Assembly: GCA_903632075.3 (NCBI GenBank)
Contig: CAHIKZ030003460.1
Span: 1 to 64,000, forward strand
Length of the DNA: 64,000 nucleotides
Source of the DNA: Acanthosepion pharaonis
Lineage: Eukaryota > Mollusca > Cephalopoda > Sepiida > Sepiidae
Direction: 5' to 3'
Shown here: piece by piece, positions 1-12,165 of the stretch
Layout of the letters: each line of letters opens with the position of its first letter
Position numbering within the stretch: position 1 is the stretch's first letter
Program-made: the position numbers and the translations under genes
The notes under the pieces: generated by a model
Told to the model about the DNA's origin: nothing
The model's input: the letters and a program-made list of their open reading frames with translations, nothing else
Database searches by the model: none

Positions 1-164
1 TTTAAACTATATTACAATTTTAGGTTAATTATGGAAAAGACAAGATACACTGACAATGTTTGGAAAGCAATGAACCAAAGATGAAAAGCGCCCATATTAT
101 GTGGTCTGGTGAAAATATGTCTGATGGAGAAAAAAGTCTTTTGCAGATTTACTTTCAGTGAAAG

Positions 165-485
165 TTACTTTGCTCTTGTCCGATCACCAAAATTAAGCAA
201 CGTCGCGCCTGGTCAGTATTTAGATGGGTGACCGCTTGGGAATGCATGGCTGGTGTAATGGATAACGGCTCTGAATTGGAATTCAGAGCCCCGATTTTTC
301 CGGGTTCGCTACATTCTCTTAACAGTAAAATACACTTGGTGAACGGTATTAATCCACCTCTTCTCCCCACCAGCTATGGATTAATTAGTAAAACTTGTAT
401 TGGTAAAATCATAATTACCACCCCAAAATTCTTAAAATCTAAAAATATTTCCGGCTTTAAATAACCTACAAAGAGTTAAGCCGTA
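165..485 (+). repeat. Chimeric 5S rRNA/tRNA-headed SINE, copy 1
   Basis: Positions about 168-255 match the 3' two-thirds of metazoan 5S rRNA: the stretches TCCGATCACCAAAATTAAGC, CGCCTGGTCAGTATTTAGAT and GGGTGACCGCTTGGGAAT keep the internal pol III promoter (box A, intermediate element, box C). A tRNA-like stretch follows directly (GGTGTAATGGATAACGGCTC, then CGGGTTCGCTAC as a B-box). The tail has AATCCACCTCTTCTCCCCAC, CAGCTATGGATTAATTAGTA, TAAAACTTGTATTGG and ends GGCTTTAAATAACCTACAAA. A second copy with the same order is at 41944. This is a retroposed SINE, not a working 5S gene, because the 5' third is lost. Confidence 0.8.
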
Positions 486-504
486 AAAACAATAAGTCAA
501 ATGT

Positions 505-775
505 TAATTATTACTACGGATGCGCGGATGTGTAATAGCGGATCGGAATGAGAAGTCCGAAAGCAGAGTTCAAATTCCAGTTGAATTCGTTATATTTACT
601 TACGAACAAATTCCCTTGGGAAATCTATGAATCCACCTCTTCTTCACCCCACTAGTTATGGGTAAATAACAAGACAGACTGGGTCTGCTACCCTTGGTTG
701 TCAACCAGTCTAGGAGAAGGAAAACTCTAAATTCAAACCAGCCTGGAGAGTGTTGAGCTCCGTCCGGCTACATTT
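505..775 (+). repeat. tRNA-headed SINE with Ceph-like tail
   Basis: The tRNA-like head (about 510-590) reads GATGTGTAATAGCGGATCGG, AATGAGAAGTCCG, then AGAGTTCAAATTCCAGTTGA (B-box). The tail has TTCGTTATATTTACTTAC, CCCTTGGGAAA, CACCTCTTCTTCACCCCAC, ACAAGACAGACTGGGTCTGC, and TTGTCAACCAGTCTAGGAGA. The tail is shared with the minus-strand copies at 7590, 20755 and 26330 and the fragments at 28150 and 53755. I recall such a conserved central domain in cephalopod SINEs. Confidence 0.75.
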
Positions 776-1027
776 TGTCAAAGATACACCACTGCTTCTA
801 CGGCTACAGTACGTCAACTGCCCGTACGACTTTCAGGGGTTATGGGAATCGTGATCGTGCAATATTGACAATCGTCATGGTATAGCGGACTAGTCTAGAG
901 GGACAAAATGAAATAATAGCACAGTATAGTTACTTTTAATTTAGCAAGTGACAACAAGAATAAGTATCCTAAGTTTATCCGGAAACGTCCCATTAATTTA
1001 TTTTGTTATTGACGTTATGTTGTCTAG

Positions 1028-1177
1028 TGAATCGTGGATCTGATGGGATTCAAGTCATCTATTGGTATCATCGCCAATTCATCGAAACAGCCACAGAGAT
1101 CTACTGTTCAAATCCAGTCACCAATGAATCGCTCTACTCTGGACTTGTGGACTATTTCAGCAGCAAGTGGGCCAATG
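1028..1177 (+). CDS. NWD-like gene, exon a (post-NACHT helical region)
   Basis: The exon follows an acceptor (tctag at 1023-1027) and ends at a strong donor (ATG|GTAAGT at 1177/1178). It encodes about 50 residues containing YWYHRQFIETATE, then a segment ending LVDYFSSKWANG. NWD-family proteins carry a closely similar 'WHRQF.E.A...Y' and 'L.EYF...W' pair just after the NACHT/winged-helix part. The exon ends with one base of a Gly codon, which the next exon completes. Upstream, positions 1-1000 hold only SINEs and no further exon. The two overlapping reading frames that continue past 1178 are intron read-through. Confidence 0.8.
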
Positions 1178-2113
1178 GTAAGTTGCGAGATTATTTTTAA
1201 ATACGACGGTCGTTTCCAAAGTAATGTGTCTTATTTTATTGTTTTGGTCTATGAACCGCAGAGGCAAATTGTTGGTGCTATGACAGTCGAGGGTGAACTG
1301 CTAATAACTTGTAATTTCTTCTTCCTTGCTACAGAAAGCAGTTGAGCAGCAGTTTGGCAAAATGACGTTTGACACAAAAATGCACACGAAACGAATGTGT
1401 ATCATTGAATTTCTCTATGCGGAAAAACTGCACCATTAACGTTTATCTTCGTTTGCTCGGTGGTTACAGAGATCAAACTGCAGATGTGACAGCACTTTGG
1501 GGGCGGGAATTGCGTTTTACCAGTGACGATAGCTATGTGTCTGACAAACCATGTTCCAGGCAGCTTTTCGCAGCTGTGAAACTACGAAAATGAAGGTTAT
1601 TGATCACCATCAACAAATAAAGAAACTATTAATAGTGATAATAAAAATACATAAGCAATTCTGGTGACTGTCTGGAAAAAGTGTTTTGTAACTGAAAATT
1701 TGCTCTATTCAACGGTGTTGTTGAACTCCCCGTTATCTGTTATATTTTTCGTGGAAATAAAATAGGAAGCAACCATTTCAGAGCGTCACTCGTACAATCT
1801 GGATTTTACTAGCATGCGAATAATAAGAAAATGATTGTGCTTTTGACTTGGATTCCCATATCTTTCGACGTAACTAGTCTCGTCATGATAATGAGGGAAG
1901 TCTCTTAAACTTTTTCTCAGTTGAAGATTTGTATTAATGTAAGAATAACATTTTTGTATGTATGTGAGAGAAATGAAACCGCTTATTGTTATCACTCTGG
2001 GACGAGTTTGTTTTTTGTTGTTGGTTTTTTAAGATATCAGTAGTTGGCTGCTAACATTAAGGTAAGAAGACTACATTGCCGTAAAAATGAAATCGCATTA
2101 GAACAACCTTTTT

Positions 2114-2139
2114 CTTTTTTTTTTTTTTTTTTTTTTTTT
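2114..2139. repeat. Poly-T tract
   Basis: A run of about 25 T interrupts otherwise ordinary intron sequence. It may be the tail of an unrecognised minus-strand retroposon. Confidence 0.6.
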
Positions 2140-2274
2140 GGTAGCTATAAATCTGACGTAGTATATTCCAGAAATCCCCATAAAATATTTAACGAACAGG
2201 AGGGAAGCCACTCAGCGTTATAACATTCTTTGTGATCTTATTTTTTTTATTCGATCGAGCTATCTCAGACATTC

Positions 2275-2895
2275 ATGAGTCTATCCTACCAAACATTAAG
2301 GTACTGCATCAAGGTCGAATGTCACATTAGGCATCTCGCTGGGCGACCAGACCGACTTACGCCATGTTTAGGTGTCCGGAGCAGTAGATCACTCGCAAGT
2401 TCTTCTTTTGCTCGCCAGCAGTGTCCTGCAAAATGCACTCTGCGTTCGCGTAAGATTGTAGAAATATCAAGGATGGGTCCATGGAGCTGTGATTTAGTTG
2501 GACGTTGTCTCCAAGAGATGCTAAGTATAGCTCTCACCAGCCGAGTGTAAGTTCCATTAGGCTTAGACTCTAGGGATTTTAGTTAATGTCCAGGCTGTGG
2601 CACCATACATTATCACCGCCTCTACAGTGACGCAAAAGAATCTCTGCTTGAGGTTGTCTGCTAGATCAGATTTTCAGATTACATCGATTTTATTCAATGC
2701 GGTCAAGGCTTTAGCTCTGCGAATTTTCACAACCTTTTCAGTAGAATTTATTTCGCTTCCTAGGTATGTAAATGTTTCGACAGATTTTGTTAATTCAGCT
2801 AAGACAGTTTGTATTGAGATTTGTTGGTTGATGTCTATGAATTCAGTTTTAGGGGCATTGACATGGTTCAACATCATTGGCAGCATTTTCTAGAT
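2275..2895 (-). pseudogene. Fragment of the C-terminal part of a non-LTR reverse transcriptase
   Basis: Read on the minus strand from about 2893 down to 2322. Two open pieces are visible: ELTKSVETFTYLGSEINSTE with VKIRRAKALTALNKIDVI (2886-2674), and MRAILSISWRQRPTKSQLHG, ILRERRVHFAGHCWRAKEEL, RTPKHGVSRSGRPARCLM (2537-2322). Between them, broken, VEAVIMYGATAWTLTK can be read. 'YLGS..', 'YG...WT', 'R.LR...', 'GH..R' and 'GRP' are the usual order at the C-terminus of RTE/CR1-type LINE polymerases. Frames are broken by small indels and the copy lacks the polymerase core. It lies in the intron between exons a and b. Confidence 0.7.
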
Positions 2896-3310
2896 GATGT
2901 AGGAGAACTGTGGAATTCGTAATGGTGTCTACAGTGATAGATATGGCATCGGCAACTTATTTTTTTGCAGGATATCGACTTGAGAGTAAAAATTTCCCTC
3001 GACAAACATCATCTAGGTTTTGTAATCTAAAATGTGCATTCTACTATAAAGTTATGTTTACCGTATATACTAGAGTATACTACAATTTTTTATTAACAGA
3101 TATTATGCAAAAAATAGGGGGCCGAAATATACACACGTTTTGAAGAGGTTAAAAATCATGCATTTTCAGTGACTGGGTACACAGCTCATTTTTCTAGAGG
3201 CTTAAAATTCATGCAAAAAAGTAAGGTGTCGACTATACGTGAAGTCGACTTATATACGGTATTTTTCGTCTTGTTTCAATAATTTCTATTCCGTATTTAA
3301 TTATATTCAG

Positions 3311-3527
3311 GTATTCCAAAACCGTTTGTCGACAAACATGGAAAATCCGGTGAATGTGATCGCCTGGTGACTCGACAGCCAATCAAATTTGACAATGCTC
3401 CCAATTTACGAAAGTTAAACAACTTGCCTTACCTCCTCATAAAAGCCAAGATGTTGAAGAGGCTCAAGGAAGAGGTGCTGTTCAACCATGAATTCATACT
3501 GACCAAAATGAAAGCTGCTTCCGTCAG
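3311..3527 (+). CDS. NWD-like gene, exon b
   Basis: The acceptor is ttatattcag at 3301-3310 and the donor is GTCAG|GTATGAAG at 3527/3528. The exon codes about 72 residues: IPKPFVDKHGKSGECDRLV, then NLRKLNNLPYLLIKA, then LKEEVLFNHEFILTKMKAASVR. The 'PKPF', 'RKL..LPYLL..A' and 'LKEEVL.N.EFIL.K..A.SV' motifs match the region between the NACHT module and the WD propeller in NWD-family proteins. The exon begins with two bases that complete the Gly codon split at 1177, and ends with AG, which the first base of exon c completes to Arg. The frame is fully open. Confidence 0.85.
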
Positions 3528-5886
3528 GTATGAAGAGGTTTTCCGTGTTCCGCCATTTATTTAAATTGCTCTTCTCATCTTTACTGTTAGCATTTCAATG
3601 GACATTTTTAATAGATGTTCTAACATTTTTGCGTTAAACAGGTCTGCCGACAGCGTGTTACTATTTTGATTGATGTTTTTTTCGTGTTTTCTCATTTCTT
3701 TGACGTTCGAGTCCTAAACATTCTATATGAAATGAAAATTGTTTTAACGATATGTTAATGTTTTAAGAAATAAAAACTTGTTAAGCAATCGTCCTTAAGA
3801 AATGTGCTCTCGAACTGGCTCCTGTTCTCTTTAAACTGTAAAATAATTTTCTGGGAATTTTTTACTGTTTCTTCTTTTGTTTATAAAACCATCTTCTGTA
3901 GTTCCTGTTTTTAAGAACTTGGCTGAACCCTCTGATCATTTTATCGGCCTAGTAGTCTTCTCTTTTTTGGCAATCTCTAGATGTTCTAATCAACTCCGGA
4001 CTGGTTAAGCATCTCATCTCGCATGGTTTTCTTTCAAATAAGAATAAATCTTCATTTGTGAATTTCATGTAAGTTCCAACTGTTGATGAGAACGGTTATT
4101 TGAAATTTTTGTTTTAGATAAAAATATTGAATTTTGGGTTGAAAAACATTAAATGCTCTCGAATGAATTTGACAATTGGTTCACCATATTGGTCTTCTGC
4201 CAATTTAAAGGTTAGGGTATTTCTGGGCTTTTTTTTAACTGAATCATATTTGTTATCGAAAGCGAAAATGAAAGAATTCTTGAATGACAAAAACTCGCTA
4301 AGATCTTTTGTATTAATTTTGGCCTTCCATGTTTGATTTTTGACTATTTTTTTTTTTTTCATCGAACTTCTGAGTAAGTCTTTTTTCGATATACACAAAT
4401 TGGTTTTTTAGAGAAAAATATGATCTACATGGAAACGTTAAAACTGGCTAAACATTATTAATTTTAACGCCTCCAAAACTGAAAATGCTCCGTTTTAATA
4501 GTCAAGATAAGGTTTTGACCTTCCGTCAGCACCGGCTAATGCTAACCGCCAGAGATTGATTTGACTAATTGTCTCTTCATTATTTTAACAAACCTTGACA
4601 TGAAGTGGAATGATTATATTGAATCAATTGTTAAGTCTGCTGTTTATTAAAAAGTTGGTTCACTGTTTGATGCAAACATGTTTTTTATCAGAATTTATTT
4701 TTTATATTTATAAGTCTATCATTCGTTCTTACATTGAATATTAGAGATAGACATCTGCTCTTAAAAGAGATTGATAGATATATATTTAGAGATTATTGAT
4801 AAAATCAAAACAATCTGCAATAATTATTATTCTTGACTTGGGATCTCCAATATAGGGTTCTCACTGCCATTATATAGCTTCCTATACCCTTTTTTAATAT
4901 AAATACATTCATAGTGAACTTTCATTTTGGTATTTTAACTCTATGAATTTAAAAGTGTTAGATCGGCAGCAATTTCTCATCATTTTGAGTTGATTGGAAC
5001 TAGATGCCACCCTAAGTCCTAAATAACAGTTTCTTCTGACAATTCTGCTTGTGGAAACTCTCTTTTGCTTTATGCTTTCAAATGCTTTTGATTTCAAAAT
5101 TTAAAATGTGATGGTAATCGTTAGACATTTTTCTTAATATTTTAATCTTATTACTGTTTCCTTCTATTAATATATATATAAATAACCCAATATATCTCAG
5201 TGGCTTTATTGTTTTGTCTGAGGTGAAATGAGTAAAAAATCCTAACAAGTATAGGTAAGTTTTCAGCATATACTTAGATTTTTATAAACGTACGGATATT
5301 TAAACAAAGCTAATTTATAGTTTGTTTTGTTTTGTTTTTTTTTATCTCTGAATTTTTTAGAATTTCTTTTACGTGACGAAAAGGTGCCAAATTTTAATTT
5401 ATTCATCTAAACTTCTCATCCTTTTGTAGCTTTAATAAATTTTTAGCGGTCTTCCAATCCATGTTCTGCCATTTATGTATACAACCTCCTCAGGAACATT
5501 AGAAATGCGGATTGTAAAATATGCACCTTCTGGTATTTCCTGTGAGTATTCCATTGGGGAAGCTTATTATTCCTGATGTGTCCCCGCAAACATTCAACAA
5601 AGATTTTGAGAATGAATAAAATATGAGTTTATGGATTTTTTCCCAAATGTTTGAGACTAGTTTTTGAGTATTACTTTATTAAAGATATTCTTAAATGTAG
5701 CAGTTATATTCAAACAGTTTAAATTCTAGTATTTATGCTTTGAAAACGACAGTAATCAACAGTCTTATCTAGGTTTTAGCCCAGACAGAATAATCATTAA
5801 TGGAAGGCAAAAATAATATCATTAAATTTTCCTAAAATATTTAATTTTATTACATTGGTAGACAACTAATATTTTGTTTTTTAAAG
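3528..5886. other. Intron between exons b and c; nothing recognised
   Basis: AT-rich unique-looking sequence. A 94-residue minus-strand open frame at 4114-4398 (with KKPRNTLTFKLAEDQYGEPI) resembles nothing I know and has no supporting context. Confidence 0.5.
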
Positions 5887-6017
5887 GGATGGTCATGACG
5901 ATTACAACTGTGAGTTTGAGACTTTTCAGAAAAAACGAAGCAATACTCACCATAACCGAGGCTCTTCTCCATCCTAATATGCTCCCAGGTTATGAACTAC
6001 CAGAACTTATCATCACA
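5887..6017 (+). CDS. NWD-like gene, exon c, with an apparent +1 base in an A-run
   Basis: The acceptor (tttaaag) ends at 5886 and the donor is ATCACA|GTAAGA at 6017/6018. Read in the phase set by exon b, it gives RDGHDDYNCEFETFQ and then runs into a stop. Removing one A from the six-A run at 5930-5935 restores a continuous reading: FQKNEAILTITEALLHPN, then MLPGYELPELIIT. This matches the NWD-family pattern of 'L..NP.MLP.QL' before the propeller. With that base removed the exon ends in phase 0. I treat the extra A as an assembly homopolymer overcall or a true inactivating insertion; the sequence alone does not decide. Exon limits are fairly safe because both borders and the phase agree. Confidence 0.65.
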
Positions 6018-6389
6018 GTAAGACATTGGAAGATTACCAGACGTACCTGTAAATAAATATTTTCCTTGTCGCTATTAAACTTCTCTCAGTTTGTATAAAA
6101 CCTTGGCATGAATGACTCTGAAGACTGTTATGCTGTGTTGGCTCATTAAAGGAGAAAGCGATAAAATTGAAAATGAAGATGTAAAAAAAAAGATACGATA
6201 AAAGTCACTTAGAAAGGAGAAACAAGATAATAAAATAATGTAGAATGCAGAAAGGAAATGATATCGAAACAGTTCTTGGAAAGCGGACCAAGGATGTTAA
6301 TACGTTCTGAAAAGCGTCCACATGATATGTGTCATAATTAGTTTTTTTTCCTTAATTTATAGGATGAGATTTTTGTATTATTTACATGA

Positions 6390-6691
6390 TTTACATGCGG
6401 ACTATTGTCCTTATTGTTGTTGTTATCACGTTTCGGCCGTTATCCCATCCAACCTTCATCAGGTTTATATCTATATGGGTAACCTACAACGAATTCTGAA
6501 CTGAACTCAACCTTTAATTTAATCTAAGGCAGTGGAACGAGAGGAGTTTACATCCGTGGATTAAATAAAGTGTCCAGTTCGAAATTCCCTGTATCTCAGC
6601 CGGATCGATTACACATAATGAAGGCTGGAGTGCACAACAGCCGAAACATTGTTATAACACCATCAAAGATAATAATCCGCATGTAAATAAA
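6390..6691. repeat. Foldback element A with hammerhead-like motif in both arms
   Basis: The left arm (6390-6462) starts TTTACATGCGGACTATTGTC and contains ACGTTTCGGCCG and CTTCATCAGG. The right arm (6612-6691) is its imperfect inverted copy, ending AATCCGCATGTAAATAAA. On the arm that reads outward, the left arm gives CCTGATGAAGG, a loop, then CGGCCGAAACG; the right arm gives TAATGAAGGCTG, loop, CAGCCGAAAC. Arms are about 75-80 bases; the unmatched middle is about 150 bases. I see no clear target duplication. Confidence 0.65.
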
Positions 6692-7369
6692 ATTGTTTCG
6701 CGTCCAAAACACCCCTTTACGAGCGGGCTTCTTCAGAGCTATGATTCGTGAAAAATTTGCTTTTTAATACGTTAATGAAGCTAACTAAATAATGAGAGAG
6801 AGAGAGAGTTATCAGTTACAATCAACACGATACACTAGAAATGAAGAAACGAAAAAGATGGTGATACCTGAAGTGTATTTTATGTATATTTTGTGTAGAA
6901 GTCCGAAAATCACGTGTACAATGAAAAGGTGCTCTGGTGAAAGAGCGACTATACGAAGGATTGCTGAAATGTTCAAAGGAATAAAAAAAAAACATTTTTC
7001 TTGTTTAGTCATATTGTGATTCGGTCCTGAGAACTCTTCAGCACTCACCGTAGTATAATGCACTAAAGTGCACGTGTATATAGGCACACACACGCACACA
7101 CTAACTTTCGCTTATAGAAATTTCTGCCGCATTTAGTCTAATAAACGAAAGTGAATAAGTGATGTTCTTGAAATTCTTTTTGAGGAATGAAGATATTGGA
7201 AAAGATGCGTCTCAGATTTTTCCAATATGTCCATTCCTGAAAGAGTTACTGCTTTCCAAAACCAACATACATGATTATAAAAATGAAAATAAAAGAAAAG
7301 TGTTAAATTCATAACCTCGTGTTATATAAAATGTATATAACACCTAAATTAATCCCAAACTAAAACAAT

Positions 7370-10300
7370 TTAAAAATATATATTTTTTTTTTATTTTAAA
7401 TACAAATTTTTGTTTTTTCAAGAACATATTAAATATTTTCGTTTTTGATAATCATTTATGTGTCTCGTCCATATAGCTTGTTTATGTCTTTTCGGTTAAC
7501 CTGATGAATATTTATGAGCGTTCTTGGATTTAAAACTTTTCAAAAACCAATAACATTTTGCGACCATCCACACTTTTGAAGGGACGAATACAGAGACCTG
7601 GTGCATGTTGATGAATGCCACAAGGTTCCCAAACGACCCTCCGCAGGTTTTGAATTCAGAGTTGTCCTTCTCCTAGACCAGTTGCCATCCAAGGCTATAG
7701 AACCCAGTCTGTCCTGCTATTTTACCCATATATATAGAAGAAGAGGATATAAATAGGGTATTTTATATTTAGGAATATAATAATTCATTTTAAAAACTCG
7801 GAAATTGAATAGACAAATTAAAAATGACATTTCCTCAATAATTGGCGTTATTATATAATTTTCCGTTATATATCTTTCCACATATATATATAGGTAAACC
7901 GTTTTTCAAAATTTTTCCCAAATTATATATTATAATATATATGAAAGGTAAAAATATAAAAAATATTATTTGGTTTAATATATATATATATTTATATGAA
8001 AATATAACATTTATGATTTAAATTTAATTTTTATATATTTGTATTAAGTTTTATGATCAATTATTAGTATGATATATTTGACTTTTATTTATTTTTTCAT
8101 ACAAATTTTTATAATATATTTGGAATTAAAATGAATATTTAAAACATTTAATTATTGGTTTAGTAAACCAAAAAGATTAATTGCATAAATACCAGTTTTT
8201 ATATTGGATTTTTAAAAAAATAAAAAAAAACAAAAAAACATTTTTTTGACTTTCTGTTCTTTTATAAATGGTTTTTTAATTTTTTAAAATTTTATCAACA
8301 AAAAACAATTTTTTTTTAATAGAAATATAGATTGAATAATAATAAAAATTTTGAATAATAAAAATAAAAAAATTTTTTAACTTGTCGATTATCATTTGAT
8401 AATTAAAATTCCAATTTGACTTTTATTTTTTCATATTGAAAAAACTGTTTTGTCATATCAAATTTTAAATAACAATGAAATAATTTTCTCAAAAAATAAA
8501 AAATTATTAAAAACATTTTATGTCTTTTAATGCATAAAACAAAAAAATTAAAAAAGGTCCATTTTTCACTTTTTGCATAATTTTTAAAAATAAAATTGAA
8601 AATTTTATATTACATAAATAAATGAAAAAAAGGTTTATTTACAAATAATACATTTAACAAAAAAAATAAAGCATTTTAACTTTATTTTATATTGAAAGAA
8701 AAATATATAACATTATGCATTTTTCTTTAATAAAATAGTTCTATTCAAATTTTTATGGAAATTATAAATTCAGATCTTTCAGATGAATTAATTTATAAAA
8801 ATTAGAAAAATATTTTAAAAAATATTTCAATAAATTAAAAATTTATTTCAAAATTTTTCTTTTTTTCTTTATTTTTTAAATCAAATGAATTTTTTTTGTT
8901 TGTCAAATTGAAATAAATGCTTTTATTAATCTTTCGTAATTGATTTTTTTATTTTAATATTTTCAAAAATAAGTTTAAATTACATTTTTCTTGAAAAAAA
9001 AGAATGTTTCAGGATTGAGAAAAATTTTTTTTTAATTTTTTATTTTAATATGCTTTTTTTTTATTTTTTCATTTAAATACATAGGAAATATATTTATTTT
9101 AAAAATCTATATTTATTAAGGTAAATCAATCAAAACAAAATTTTCATGATTTTTAACATCAACGTATTTATTTGATATAACATTCTTGAATTTTAGGACA
9201 AATTAAAAGATAAATCATTTTATCAGAAATGGGTCAGCAAAATTTGAGATTTTAAATATTATTTAAATTAATAAAATAATATTTATAAAAAAAGATTTAA
9301 TAACAATTTTTTATGAAAATGATATTTATTGAAAAAATATGAAAAATGTTAAAAAAAAATTTAGAAAAAATAATTGAAATTTTGAAATAAATTTGACTTT
9401 TTAGAAAAAATGTCGTTATCTAAATGGGGGTTTTTATTAATAATTAATTTATTTATTTTTTTTATAGATTTTTTTTTAAAAAAATTCAGGGCAAATATTT
9501 TAAAATGAAAATAAAAAAAAATTTTCAAAGAAAAATAAAAAAATATATATATTAAAACATTTAAATTATTTATATATTTGAAAATAGAAAAATTAACTTT
9601 AAAAATAAATTTTAAAAATAATTAACGAGAAATCGAAATAGAATTTTTCATAGTTTTAAACTTTATTTTTTTCCAAATAAACAAAATAAACCATAAAAAT
9701 TTATTAAAATCATAAATGAAAAGAATTTATTTGATAAAAAAATAATTTTTTTTTTCAATTTAAAAAGAAATTTTTGAATAAAAAAATAATTTTGAAATTC
9801 TAAAAAAGAAATTAAAAATTTATTTCAAAATAAGAAACCATTAATTTAGATTTTTTCATAATTTTGAAAGATTAATATATACAATAAAAAAAATATATAT
9901 AATAAATAAAATTTTTTAAATTTAATATTTAATTTTTTAGACATTCTAAGTTTAAATCAATAACAAAATTTTTTATCAATGTTGCATAAAATAAAGGAAT
10001 ATAAAAAATTTAATTTAAAATATATATAAATATATTTCATATTTTATATATATATATAAATTTATTTTTTGAAAAAAAAAATATGAAATAATAAAATTTA
10101 AATTATATTAAAATAATTCCTTTTTTGAATTTTATCAAAAGAAACTGATTTTTCAAAAAAAAAACATCAAAATCGAATAATAGATTTAAAAAAACAAAAT
10201 AAAAAAACAAAAAAATTCACAGTGAAAAAAATTTTTTAATGAAAAAAAAAATTTAAAAAAATTTTTATTTAATTTTCAAAGTTTTAAATGTTAAAAAAAT

Positions 10301-12160
10301 TTTAAAAATAAAATTCGAAAAATTTTAAATATTAATAATTTAAAAAATCCATCATTTTAAATCATTTTAAAAAAATTTGAATTCAAACAATGAAAGATTC
10401 AATTCTTTACAAAAATATAGAAATATATTTTTAACAATAGACATTCTAAAGAAAATTTTTTCAAAAAAAAATTTGGAAATCAAAAATTAAAATACCATTA
10501 AAAAAAAAATAAAATTAAATTTTTTTTAGTCCTGAAAATTTATTAAAATATTTTTGAAATTTTTGATAGAATAAAAATTTTAATAAAACAATAAAAAAAA
10601 TAAATAAAAATTAACTTAATTAAAATGAAAATATTCAAAACCAAAAAGATGGAATGAAAAATAACAAAAAATGAAATATCAAAAAAATGGAAAATATAAA
10701 ATTAACATTTTTTTAAATAAAATATTATTTTGTAAAATTTTCAAAATAATGAAATATTTATTTAAGATTCACAAAGATATTTTTTATATGGAAAAGGTAA
10801 ATCAAATTTTCACAAAAAAATGATCAATATTTTTGTTTTTGAAAATTTTTTTTAAAAATACAAATAAAAATACAAAATTTTTTTTTTTTTTTATTTAAAG
10901 AAAAAAAAATTGTTCCAATATTAGATTTATATATAAATATTTTATATATACAAAAAAATTTATTTTTTATTTATATATATAAAAATAATATTTAAATATA
11001 TATATAATGATTTATATAAATAAATAAAAGAAATGATTTTTAAAAAAAATAAAAACCTTTTAAATTTTTGAAATCATTTAAATAAATTAATTTCAATTAA
11101 AAAATTAAAATCAAAAATTTTTAAATTTTTCAGGTTTTTTAATGAGGACAGAAATTAAAAAGCATTAAATGCTACATTTTTTAAAAATAGTTTTATAAAA
11201 ATTGAAAAATTTCACAATTTAATGTTAATGATTTGAAAGACATGATATTTAAAAAAAAAAAAAAAAAAATAATTATTTTCACTTTGATTAAAAAAATAAA
11301 ATTTATTTATTTTTCCTTTTAAACAATATAATAATTTTTAATGGAATATTAATAATCAAAATTTATTTATTTTTTTATTAAAATATATGACAAAATTTTA
11401 AAATTTTGGGGATAACATCCCAATTGAAATAATTTTTTTCAAATATATTTTGAAATTTAATTATTTAACAATATTGTTTATTTAAAAAAAATTTAATAAT
11501 AAAAAAAAACTTGATATTCAAATTGTTTCTTATATAATTTGAAAAGGCATGAAAATATAATAATAATCAATTTAATTCATATCAATAATATATATATTAA
11601 ATTTATTTTATTTATATATTGTAAATATAAATTTATTTATATAAATTTATAAATTTTTTATAAGAAAGATTGAAAAAAAAAGAAAGATTTTAAAGTAAAA
11701 TTATAAATAAAGAAGAAATATATTTATATGAATGATTTAAATAAATAATGGATATATATTTATATATATATATATATAAAGAAAAATATAAAAAAATTAA
11801 ATAAATTATACAGAATATATTTTAAATAATTTTTGTTTAAAAATCAATTTTAATCTGCAACAATATAAAAATTATATTTTTATCTTTAAATAAATTTTTG
11901 AAATAAATTTGATTGTAAGATGCAATATTTTTGTTAAATTTTTTAAATATTTACATGCAAAAATTGAATTTTTTCTGAAAAAAAATACAGAAATTATTTT
12001 TTTATTAAATATTCTAATCCATTGATATATCCAATCATTAACAAAATATTTAATAAATGAAAAATTATAAATCATTAGAATAAAATTTACAGGTATTTTT
12101 TAGTTTGATTTATATATTATATATAATAAATATATCCATATATTTTATAAATATATAAAA
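7370..12160. repeat. AT-rich low-complexity desert 1
   Basis: About 4.8 kb in which C and G are rare and runs of A, T, AAAT and TATA dominate. No gene, transposon domain or simple tandem period can be followed. Open frames here, such as the one at 11872-12075, code almost only Lys, Asn, Ile and Phe and are composition artefacts. It forms part of the long intron in which an NWD-like exon is missing. Confidence 0.75.
7595..7745 (-). repeat. SINE tail fragment, minus strand
   Basis: The reverse complement contains GACTGGGTTCTATAGCCTTG, GGCAACTGGTCTAGGAGAAG and GACAACTCTGAATTC, the same tail domain as at 660-745. The tRNA head is absent. Confidence 0.65.
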
Positions 12161-12165
12161 AAATA

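Noticed and set aside
168..255. Functional 5S rRNA gene
   Set aside because: The 5' third is absent and a tRNA-like part and SINE tail follow directly; the second copy has the same composite structure.
1369..1593. Further exon after exon a
   Set aside because: The frame does not continue NWD-family sequence, and exon a already joins exon b in phase.
4114..4398. 94-residue minus-strand reading frame
   Set aside because: No known domain, no neighbouring exon or splice support; one frame of this length is expected by chance in intron DNA.
6412..6462. An active hammerhead ribozyme in element A
   Set aside because: CTGATGA and GAAAC are present, but the base after the expected U16.1 is G, which does not permit cleavage, and stem III cannot be drawn. 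Kept only as hammerhead-like.
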